DNA of 64,000 bases from contig JAFTUG010000009.1 in NCBI GenBank assembly GCA_017466365.1, forward strand, positions 1 through 64,000. Reading direction: 5' to 3'. Source of the stretch: Clostridia bacterium (GTDB lineage Bacteria; Bacillota; Clostridia; Oscillospirales; Acutalibacteraceae). The notes beneath the pieces were generated by a model, which searched no databases, was not told the DNA's origin, and was given only the letters and a program-made list of their open reading frames with translations. Made by a program: the position numbers and the translations under genes. This document shows, piece after piece, positions 51,001 through 58,044 of this stretch (its first letter is position 1; each line of letters opens with the position of its first letter).

Positions 51001-54000
51001 AGGATTATACCGTAACCGCAACATGGGAAATCGAGAGCTATACTCTTAAGTTCAATACCGACGGCGGCAGCGAAATTGCCGATATCACCGCAGAATACGG
51101 TGCGTCAATCGAAATTCCCGCAGACCCCGAAAAGGAAGGTTATACCTTCGCAGGCTGGGATGCCGAAATTCCCGCAGTTATGCCCGACCTCGGCGATAAC
51201 GGCGCTGAAAAAACCTACACCGCTTCGTGGAATATTAATCAGTACACAATAACATTTGATACCGACGGCGGCAGCGAAATTGCCGATATCACCGCAGAAT
51301 ACGGTGCGTCAATCGAAGCTCCGGCTGATCCCGAAAAGGAAGGCTATACCTTTGCAGGCTGGGATAAGGATATCCCCACGGAAATGCCTGCCGGAAATAT
51401 GACTGTTACCGCACAGTGGACTGCCAATGAATATGATGCCGTTTTTGATGCAGGCGAAGGCGTGTATGCAGACGGCACAACCTCAAAAACCGTTCCCGTA
51501 AGCTTTGGCAAAACTCCCGAAGCTCCCGAAATTCCCGAAAAGGAAGGCTATGTGTTCACAGGCTGGACTCCCGAGCTTGTTCCCATGGGAGTTGAAGGCG
51601 CGGTTTACACCGCAGCATACAGTGCATCTTCCGTAAACTACACCGTTGATGTTTACACAATGGGCACAGACGGCGAATACGGCGAGCCCGTTTCCGAAGC
51701 AAGAGAAGGAACAGCCGACACAACCGTGGCAATCACTCCCGAGGAGAAGGAAGGCTTCACTCTTGATGCAGAGGCAAGCGTTCTTGAGGGATATGTTGCC
51801 GCAGACGGCTCACTTGTTCTCTCGGTTTATTATTCACGCAATCAGTATGATTTCACCGTAAATGTTGACGGCGAAGAAACAACCGAAAAATATTATTTTG
51901 AAGCAACGGTTTCATATCCCGAAAACCCCGAAAAAGAGGGATGTTCCTTCAAGGAGTGGGAAGGATATTCCGAAAAGATGCCTGCACAGGCGCTTACGGT
52001 AACCGCTGTATGGGAAATTGAGAGCTATACTCTTAAGTTCAATACCGACGGCGGCAACGAAATTGCCGATATTACCGCAGAATACGGTGCGGCAATCGAA
52101 ATTCCCGCAGACCCCGAAAAGGAAGGTCATACCTTCGCAGGCTGGAGTGAGAAAATCCCTGAAGCCATGCCCGACCTCGGCGATAACGGTGCAGAAAAGA
52201 CCTTTACCGCATCATGGACCGTAAACGAATACACCGTAACATGGATTGTTGACGGCGAAGAAACCGTTGAAACCTATAAATACGGCGAAGATATCGTTGC
52301 TCCCGTTCCCGATAAGGACGGCTATATTTTCGCAGGCTGGGATGCAGAAATTCCTGCCGAGATGCCTGCCGAAAATCTTATCTTCACGGCTTCATGGGAA
52401 GCTTCCGATGATACAAAATACAGAGTTCTTATTTACACAATGAAAGCTGACGGCACCTACGGCAGCCCCTCTGCTTCAATCAAGGCGGGCGAAACCGAAA
52501 CGGTGGTAAGTGCCGAATATACCGTTCCGAACGGCTATGTGCTCAACAGCGAGAAAAGCATAACAAGCGGCGCAATCAAGGCTGACGGCTCGCTCGTTCT
52601 TACTGTTTATATTGACAGAAAGACCTTTACAATTTCATTTGATTCCGACGGCGGCACCGCTGTTGCACCCGTTACCGGTCTTTACGGCTCGGCAGTTACC
52701 GCTCCCGAAGCACCCGAAAAGACGGGCTATGAATTCACGGGCTGGGAAAACGGCTTGCCCGAAACAATGCCTGCAGAGGATATTACTCTTAAAGCAACAT
52801 GGGTTAAAAAGGAATATACAATCACCTTTGAGAATATCGGACGTCCCAATAACGAGCCTCTCGTTGTGACTTATTTCTACGGCGATAAGGTTGAAACACC
52901 CGAGGTTAATGTTGCAACGGGCTTCACCTTCCTCGGCTGGGATAAGGAAATTCCCGACACAATGCCCGCCGAAAATCTTGTTATCAAAGCAAGAATGTCA
53001 ATCAATAAATATAACGCAACCTTCGATGCAAACGGCGGTAAGATTGCTCTTGCCGACGGCACAATGGCTGAAAAGAGAGTAAACAGTGTTAACTATAACA
53101 CAACAATCAAGCTTCCTGCAGATCCCGTAAGAGACGGCTATGTGTTTGCAGGCTGGGAAGGCTATAAATCGGGCATGAAGATGTCAGCTTCCGATGTAAC
53201 CTTCACCGCAAAGTGGACCGCCGCAGAGGATACAAAATATATTGTTAATATCCACACAATGGGTCTTGACGGCAAATATGTAACCTCATCGCAGGAGCTT
53301 GCAGGCACAACCGAAACAACGGTATATGCACAGTATGAGGTTGCGGAAGGCTTTGAGCTTAACTCAAACAGCATAACCGAAGGAACGGTTAAGGCAGACG
53401 GCTCACTCGTTCTTGATGTTTACCTTGACAGAAAGACCGTTACAATCCATTTCAGTTCACTTGGCGGCACATATTCCGAAAAAATAACGCAGCTTTACGG
53501 CACGGCGGTTGAAGAGCCCGCCGCTCCCGTAAGAGAAGGCTATACCTTCGCAGGTTGGGACAGAAAGGTTCCCGAAACCATGCCCGCATCAAGTATCACA
53601 ATTTCCGCAAAATGGACCCTTAACGGTTATAATGTAACCTTTAAGGCAGACGGCGGTAAATTCGCAGACGGCACCGAAGAAAAAACTGTTGTTGCTTATT
53701 ACGGCGAGACAGTTGAAAATGTTCCTGCAGGCCCCGAAAGAGCAGGCTACACCTTCCTCGGCTGGGATAATATCCCCGATGCAATGCCTGCAAATGATGT
53801 TACGGTTACCGCTCTCTGGAGCGCAAACACCTATGATGCGGTGTTCAAGGCAAACGGCGGTAAATTCGCAGACGGTTCAGGTGAAGCAAGAGTTCCCACC
53901 GTTTTCGGTGCGGCAATCGAAGCTCCCGCAGACCCCGAAAGAGCAGGCTATATCTTCAACGGCTGGACTCCTGCTGTCGGCACAATGAACACAGTCGGCG

Positions 54001-54797
54001 GCTGCACCTTTGAGGCACAGTGGAAGCCTGCAACGGATACAAAATATACCGTTAACATCTTCACAATGGGCACAGACGGCAATTATGTGAAGCAGACCTC
54101 GACCCTTGCAGGCGCAACGGGCGAAGTTGTGAACGCAAGCTACAGCATTCCCGCAGGCTTTGAATTGAGCAAGACCCAGAATAATTCAACAAGCGGCGTT
54201 ATCGCAGCAGACGGCTCACTTGTTCTCAATGTTTATCTTGACAGAAAGCTTGTAACCGTTTACTTTGATACAAACGGCGGTTCGGCAGTTGAACCCGTAA
54301 CACAGATTTACGGCTCAAAGCTCAATGCTCCCGCTTCACCCGTCAAGAAGGGCTATAAGTTTACGGGCTGGTCATCTCTTCCCTCAACAATGCCTGCAAA
54401 TGACATTACGGTTTATGCAAACTATACCTGCAATGCCGGTGTAACAATTAAAAACAACACAGGCTCAAAGACAATTGATTACGGCGATACCCTCCGCCTT
54501 ACCGCTGTTACAACCAATATGCCCGAAAACACGGCAATCTGTTGGTATGTTGACGGCGTAAAGAGAGGCGAGGGAGAGACCTTTGACCTCACATTCGACG
54601 GCGGAACAAAGGCTGTTACCGTAAAGCTTGTTGATAAGTCAACGGGCGACGTGCTTGAAAATGAATACGGCACGGAAATTGCCGATTTGGAAAATGTTTC
54701 TATGAATTCAGGCTTCTTCCAGCAGATTATTTCATTCTTCAAGAACCTCTTCGGCATAAACAGAACAGTTTCCCAGATGTTCGGCAGAAAATTTTAA
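48087..54797 (+). CDS. Giant secreted InlB-repeat surface protein
   Basis: A secreted protein of 2236 residues. A signal peptide (1-29, ending near SAIAGNA) precedes a choice-of-anchor J (cleaved-adhesin) domain at about 30-210 (SSFEDGIDGWTSIDADSDGY). From about 330 to 2130 there is a long series of InlB B-repeats (Flg_new/Listeria-Bacteroides type), recognisable by GYxFAGWdxxiPexMPa and YTvtWdvdG. Six copies of a second, 70-residue module are interspersed (DTKYTVNIHTMNTEGEYETE type). The C-terminus is FFQQIISFFKNLFG, an amphipathic tail with no LPXTG. The start codon is TTG with AAGGAGGG upstream. Likely roles are adhesion or stalk formation. Confidence 0.92.
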   Translation: MKRTTKIWALILSVLMVASAIPALSAIAGNAKVLWTSSFEDGIDGWTSIDADSDGYGWEHKTAAESTRYADYSGMESEGCAVSASFANETVINPENYLVSPEIELAGKYYQPVVSWYTGNADKDFYADYYSVYVYGGEEELTAENIAEKLSDETVSSLVYSESLQSNEYCYKACAFDNSYIGKSVKVVFVHHNCSEQGSLKIDEVSVSAVEKVEGAEITGITAPEVNEVPSTSAEVSLVADGEVIECSGLSVYWEQKAEDAEEWTAMDSAVFKTGLCYRVCCEITVEGEYIFSDSLKTATINGNEAERISGNEISETLTVAYAWAPMYQIIWDWGNDLQTDDYYTQGEEIVVPRAITKKGQIFKGWDKEIPATATENITFTSIWEAEVYTVIWDVDGVQTSETYKYGDIIVKPADPDKEHYDFAGWSPVVPDTMPDIGNSGDSVIYTAAWELHTFDITWIVNGEEETVTYGYGEEIVEPVPEREGYVFMGWDGEIPETMPDENLTFTSIWEAAADTKYTVNIHTMNTEGEYETETQELTGTTEETAEAVYEVGEGFSFNAEKSVTSGVIAADGSLVLDVYLDRNTVTLTFDTDGGNDIADITQLYGSAVTAPEAPVKEGYVFAGWDNQIPEAMPAEGISFKASWTPATDTKYTVNIHTMNTEGEYETETQELAGTTEETAEAVYNVGEGFSFNAEKSVTSGVIAADGSLVLDVYIDRKTVTLSFDSENGTAAAPVIGLYGSAVAAPEAPEKEGYTFLNWEPAVPETIPAEDAEFKAVWQVNAYNAVFNANGGAFADGETSKTVATNYGEAVQAPENPEKLGFEFAGWEPAVPSEMPAENIELSATWTDAERNVEYWFDGALYAIYTLNEGDAFAVPESPEKNGFSFSHWSLTDDGEAAALPEAMPALGEGEILKYYAVFTVNTYNLIIDIDGVLTEVPYKFGDAVEIPADPEKEGYSFACWEPLVPATMPWEDYTVTATWEIESYTLKFNTDGGSEIADITAEYGASIEIPADPEKEGYTFAGWDAEIPAVMPDLGDNGAEKTYTASWNINQYTITFDTDGGSEIADITAEYGASIEAPADPEKEGYTFAGWDKDIPTEMPAGNMTVTAQWTANEYDAVFDAGEGVYADGTTSKTVPVSFGKTPEAPEIPEKEGYVFTGWTPELVPMGVEGAVYTAAYSASSVNYTVDVYTMGTDGEYGEPVSEAREGTADTTVAITPEEKEGFTLDAEASVLEGYVAADGSLVLSVYYSRNQYDFTVNVDGEETTEKYYFEATVSYPENPEKEGCSFKEWEGYSEKMPAQALTVTAVWEIESYTLKFNTDGGNEIADITAEYGAAIEIPADPEKEGHTFAGWSEKIPEAMPDLGDNGAEKTFTASWTVNEYTVTWIVDGEETVETYKYGEDIVAPVPDKDGYIFAGWDAEIPAEMPAENLIFTASWEASDDTKYRVLIYTMKADGTYGSPSASIKAGETETVVSAEYTVPNGYVLNSEKSITSGAIKADGSLVLTVYIDRKTFTISFDSDGGTAVAPVTGLYGSAVTAPEAPEKTGYEFTGWENGLPETMPAEDITLKATWVKKEYTITFENIGRPNNEPLVVTYFYGDKVETPEVNVATGFTFLGWDKEIPDTMPAENLVIKARMSINKYNATFDANGGKIALADGTMAEKRVNSVNYNTTIKLPADPVRDGYVFAGWEGYKSGMKMSASDVTFTAKWTAAEDTKYIVNIHTMGLDGKYVTSSQELAGTTETTVYAQYEVAEGFELNSNSITEGTVKADGSLVLDVYLDRKTVTIHFSSLGGTYSEKITQLYGTAVEEPAAPVREGYTFAGWDRKVPETMPASSITISAKWTLNGYNVTFKADGGKFADGTEEKTVVAYYGETVENVPAGPERAGYTFLGWDNIPDAMPANDVTVTALWSANTYDAVFKANGGKFADGSGEARVPTVFGAAIEAPADPERAGYIFNGWTPAVGTMNTVGGCTFEAQWKPATDTKYTVNIFTMGTDGNYVKQTSTLAGATGEVVNASYSIPAGFELSKTQNNSTSGVIAADGSLVLNVYLDRKLVTVYFDTNGGSAVEPVTQIYGSKLNAPASPVKKGYKFTGWSSLPSTMPANDITVYANYTCNAGVTIKNNTGSKTIDYGDTLRLTAVTTNMPENTAICWYVDGVKRGEGETFDLTFDGGTKAVTVKLVDKSTGDVLENEYGTEIADLENVSMNSGFFQQIISFFKNLFGINRTVSQMFGRKF
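49632..50232 (+). repeat. Recent 402-base duplication inside the InlB-repeat gene
   Basis: The DNA from 49632 and from 50034 is nearly identical for about 200 bases (roughly eight differences by eye), an offset of 402 bases or 134 codons. Other copies of the same modules in this gene are far more diverged, so this pair reflects a recent unequal exchange. It keeps the reading frame. Confidence 0.8.
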
Positions 54798-54811
54798 TTG
54801 ATTTATCCGTT

Positions 54812-54846
54812 TCATCCCCGTGCTTTATGCATGGGGATGATTTTTA
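54812..54846 (+). terminator. Intrinsic terminator of the InlB-repeat gene
   Basis: TCATCCCCGTGC and GCATGGGGATGA form the stem, followed by TTTTTATT. Confidence 0.85.
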
Positions 54847-54974
54847 TTGCAAATAATTTACAATTACTTAATTTTCGGTCAAAAAAATCGTAAAATAGGT
54901 CTTTTATTTTATAATCGATAGTGATATAATATATCCTATTAAGGTATGTCCAAAAGTATTAGGGAGGAAAAAAG

Positions 54975-55685
54975 ATGTCCGAAATTATTTCTGTAAATAA
55001 TCTCAGCAAGTCTTACGGCAGCCATCAGGTGCTCAAGAACGTTTCGTTCAGCTTTGAAGGCGGTCAGATTATCGGCTTGCTCGGCCCCAACGGAAGCGGT
55101 AAAACCTCGCTTCTTAAAATTCTCACAGGTCTTATCCACGATTATTCGGGTGAGGTGCTTATCGAAGGGGATGCACCCGGAGTTGTAACAAAAGCAAAGG
55201 TTGCATATCTGCCCGAAAAGACATATCTTGCAGACTGGATGCGCTGCAAGGATGCAATTGAATTCATGGCGGATTTCTATAAGGATTTCAACAAGGAAAA
55301 GGCATATAAAATGCTCGATATTTTCCAGCTTCCGCCCAAGCAGAAAATTAAAACCATGTCAAAGGGCATGCAGGAAAAGCTCCAGCTTCTCCTCGTTATG
55401 TGCAGAAATGCAAGGCTCTATGTTCTTGATGAACCCCTCGGCGGCGTTGACCCTGCCGCAAGAGCTTTCATTCTTGACACCATAATGAAAAATCACCCCG
55501 AAGGCTCAACAATCCTTATCTCCACCCATCTTATCTACGATGTTGAAAAGATTTTCAATTCCGTACTTATGATTGGCAGGGGTCAGGTGCTTGTTAAGGC
55601 AAAGGTTGACGATATCACGGCTTCGGGCAGAACAATTGAGGATTTGTTTAAGGAGGTGTTCGCTAATGCTTGGCAAGTTGATTAA
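54975..55685 (+). CDS. ABC transporter ATP-binding protein
   Basis: A cytoplasmic ATPase subunit of 236 residues. Walker A is GLLGPNGSGKTSLLKIL, the Q-loop region is KVAYLPEKTYL, the signature is the degenerate TMSKGMQEKLQLLLVM (SKGMQ in place of SGGQ, common in bacterial ABC-2 type ATPases), Walker B is LYVLDEPLGGVDP and the switch His is in LISTHLIYD. It overlaps the permease gene by 20 bases, so the pair forms one transporter. The similarity is to YtrB/EcsA-like exporters in Firmicutes; the substrate is unknown. The AGGGAGG ribosome binding site is strong. Confidence 0.92.
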   Translation: MSEIISVNNLSKSYGSHQVLKNVSFSFEGGQIIGLLGPNGSGKTSLLKILTGLIHDYSGEVLIEGDAPGVVTKAKVAYLPEKTYLADWMRCKDAIEFMADFYKDFNKEKAYKMLDIFQLPPKQKIKTMSKGMQEKLQLLLVMCRNARLYVLDEPLGGVDPAARAFILDTIMKNHPEGSTILISTHLIYDVEKIFNSVLMIGRGQVLVKAKVDDITASGRTIEDLFKEVFANAWQVD

Positions 55686-56478
55686 GAATGAGTTTAAGGC
55701 GAATATCCATACCATCGGCATGATTTATGTTGTTGCCGCAGCGGCAATTCTTGTTATGATGGCAGCTTTTATCGTTAAAATAACATGGCTCAGTGCGCTT
55801 GCAACAATAGTTCTTGCAGCAACGGGAGTTCTTGCCGTTGTTATGACATTCGTAAGCGTTGTTTCAAACTTTAAAAAGACCCTTTTCGGCGGTCAGGGCT
55901 ATTTAAGCTTTACGCTTCCCGTAACAAGCGGTCAGCTTCTTGCCGCAAAAACAATCACTTCCTTCTGCTGGATGCTTTTAAGCTACGCAGTGGCAATCGG
56001 TATTTTCGTAGGCATTTATCTTTATGCAACGGCGATGATAGGCGAGGATATCAAATTTGCAATTCAGATGATGCTTTCAATGTTTGAGGGCATGCCTTCG
56101 GGAGACACCGTTAAGCTTGCTGTTGCATTCATTGCTCTTATCATCTTTATCAGAATAGTTGTTCTTATTGCACAGCTTTATTTCGCAATCACAATTGCAA
56201 ACACAAGAGTTATGCAGAAGCTCGGCGGCTTTGCGGCGGTTGTAGTTTTCTTTGCCGTATTCATCGTTATGCAGGTTATCGGCGTGCTTCTTGCACAGTA
56301 TGTTCCTCTTTCAATTGTTCTCACAAGCGAGGGTATTTTCTACAGCACGCAGTCAACCATGGCTGACCCTCTCGGCTTGAGCTTCGGTCTTGCGGGAACA
56401 ATCTTCAACGTTGCAGGTGCGGCTCTTCTTTTTGTTGCAACCGCAAAGCTTATGAACTCAAAGGTTAACATCAAATAA
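55666..56478 (+). CDS. ABC-2-like transporter permease
   Basis: The membrane partner of the preceding ATPase; 270 residues with six probable membrane segments (for example MIYVVAAAAILVMMAAFIV, ATIVLAATGVLAVVMTFVSV, IALIIFIRIVVLIAQLYFAI, AAVVVFFAVFIVMQVIGVLL). The sequence FGGQGYLSFTLPVTSGQLLAAK is typical of ABC-2 permeases of this kind. The start ATG at 55666 is chosen from AAGGAGGTG upstream; the frame is open earlier inside the ATPase gene. Its stop overlaps the start of the nadD fusion gene (TAATG), so translation continues into housekeeping genes. Confidence 0.85.
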   Translation: MLGKLIKNEFKANIHTIGMIYVVAAAAILVMMAAFIVKITWLSALATIVLAATGVLAVVMTFVSVVSNFKKTLFGGQGYLSFTLPVTSGQLLAAKTITSFCWMLLSYAVAIGIFVGIYLYATAMIGEDIKFAIQMMLSMFEGMPSGDTVKLAVAFIALIIFIRIVVLIAQLYFAITIANTRVMQKLGGFAAVVVFFAVFIVMQVIGVLLAQYVPLSIVLTSEGIFYSTQSTMADPLGLSFGLAGTIFNVAGAALLFVATAKLMNSKVNIK

Positions 56479-57653
56479 TGAGCGAAAAAAAGACGAAAAT
56501 CGGTATTTTCGGAGGGACTTTCAATCCGCCGCATCTCGGTCATGTGCGCCTTGCAAAGCAGGCGGCTGAAAAAATCGGTGCGGATAAGGTGCTGATTATT
56601 CCCTCCTGCATACCTCCCCATAAAATGCCCGGCAAGCTTGCAAGCGGAGATGAGCGCATGGAAATGTGCCGCCTTGCATTTGATGATGAAATTTTTGAAA
56701 TATCATCCATGGAGCTTGACAGAGGCGATAAAAGCTACACGGTTGAAACCCTTCGGGAGCTTAAAAAAAACTATCCCGACAGCGAGCTTTATTTCATCAT
56801 CGGCTCGGATATGCTTGAAACCTTCACAAAGTGGTATAAGTGGGAAGAAATATTGACCCTTGCAACCATTTGCGCGGCTTCAAGAGAAGAGGGCTTCAAG
56901 GCGGATTTATCGGCATACACTGCCAAGCAGAGAGAAAGAATAATTTTTCTCGATATTGAGCCGCTTGAGGTCAGCTCAACTCAAATAAGGGTTGAAATTG
57001 CAAAAAACGGCACTCCCGAGCTTTTAAATCCCGAGGTGCTGAAATATATCGAAGAAAACGGGCTTTATGATGACGGTCTTTCGGATTACCGCAAAATCCT
57101 CACGCAAAAGCTCGATGACTACAGAATGTATCACAGCGAGTGCGTTAGCGAATGCGCCGCCGTGCTTGCCGAAAAATACGGTGCCGACCCCGAAAAGGCA
57201 CGCCTTGCGGGTCTTATGCACGATGTTATGAAAAATGCGGATGCCGACGGTCATTTTGAGTATATCGAAAAAAGCGGCGAAAAGCTGAATGATGTTGATA
57301 TATCAAATCCGAAGGTATGGCATCAGATATCGGGTGCGGCGTATCTCAAAGAAAGCGGAATAATAACCGATGAAGAAATTCTCGGTGCGGTCAGATGGCA
57401 CACAACGGGCAGGGCAGGAATGACGCTTATCGAAAAAATAGTTTATGTTGCGGATTTTATTTCTGCGGACAGAGATTATCCCGATGTGGGAGTTGTAAGA
57501 AAGCTTGCGGAAAAGAGCCTTGAAGAGGCGATACTTTACACCTCACGCTACACCGTGAATAAATTGGCATCAAATAATCTGCCTATTCACCCCGCAACCG
57601 TGGAATGCTATAACGATATGATTATAAATTCCAAAACCCTTTTGAAAGGATAA
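56478..57653 (+). CDS. nadD: NadD-YqeK fusion: NaMN adenylyltransferase plus HD-domain Ap4A hydrolase
   Basis: A 391-residue fusion of two proteins usually encoded by adjacent genes. Residues 1-195 are nicotinate mononucleotide adenylyltransferase: GIFGGTFNPPHLGHVRLA (nucleotidyltransferase H-x-G-H), PPHK, YFIIGSDMLETFTKWYKW and the ISSTxIR-like VSSTQIRVEI. Residues of about 205-391 are a YqeK-type HD hydrolase (symmetrical Ap4A hydrolase): HSECVSECAAVLAEKYG, RLAGLMHDVMKNA (the HD pair), VWHQISGAAYL, AVRWHTTGRAGM and KIVYVADFIS. It begins on the permease stop codon. rsfS follows 5 bases later, the usual order nadD-yqeK-rsfS. Confidence 0.95.
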   Translation: MSEKKTKIGIFGGTFNPPHLGHVRLAKQAAEKIGADKVLIIPSCIPPHKMPGKLASGDERMEMCRLAFDDEIFEISSMELDRGDKSYTVETLRELKKNYPDSELYFIIGSDMLETFTKWYKWEEILTLATICAASREEGFKADLSAYTAKQRERIIFLDIEPLEVSSTQIRVEIAKNGTPELLNPEVLKYIEENGLYDDGLSDYRKILTQKLDDYRMYHSECVSECAAVLAEKYGADPEKARLAGLMHDVMKNADADGHFEYIEKSGEKLNDVDISNPKVWHQISGAAYLKESGIITDEEILGAVRWHTTGRAGMTLIEKIVYVADFISADRDYPDVGVVRKLAEKSLEEAILYTSRYTVNKLASNNLPIHPATVECYNDMIINSKTLLKG

Positions 57654-57658
57654 AATAT

Positions 57659-58018
57659 ATGGACTCAAATGTACTTGTAAAAGAAATAGCAAAGGTGCTT
57701 GACGAGAAAAAGGCGATTGATATAACCGCTATCAAGACCGAAGAAGTAACAATAGTCTCGGATTATTTCGTTATTGCTTCGGGTACTTCAAACACCCATG
57801 CAAAATCGCTCGCCGATGATGTTGAGTATGAAATCAAGCAGCGCCTCGGCGTTGACCCCGAGCATATCGAGGGCAGAGCAACGGGCTGGATTCTCCTTGA
57901 CTACGGCACGGTTATTCTTCATGTTTTCACACAGGAAAACAGAGATTATTATAATCTTGAACGCCTTTGGGCAGATGCAAGCGTCGTTGATTTGAGCGAT
58001 GTTTTGACAGAAGATTGA
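57659..58018 (+). CDS. rsfS: Ribosome silencing factor RsfS
   Basis: A protein of 119 residues that binds ribosomal protein uL14 and blocks subunit joining under starvation. Family motifs: IDITAIKTEEVTIVSDYFVI, ASGTSNTHAKSLADDVEYEI, GRATGWILLDYGTVILHVFT and RDYYNLERLWADA. Length and order after the nadD-yqeK fusion and before leuS match the conserved Firmicute arrangement. Confidence 0.95.
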   Translation: MDSNVLVKEIAKVLDEKKAIDITAIKTEEVTIVSDYFVIASGTSNTHAKSLADDVEYEIKQRLGVDPEHIEGRATGWILLDYGTVILHVFTQENRDYYNLERLWADASVVDLSDVLTED

Positions 58019-58044
58019 TATTTATATAAAAGAGGTTGAATTAA

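Noticed and set aside
48087..54797. Regular DNA repeats resembling a repeat array
   Set aside because: They are coding repeats of the InlB type in one continuous frame with diverged copies; there are no spacers of uniform length, so this is not a CRISPR.
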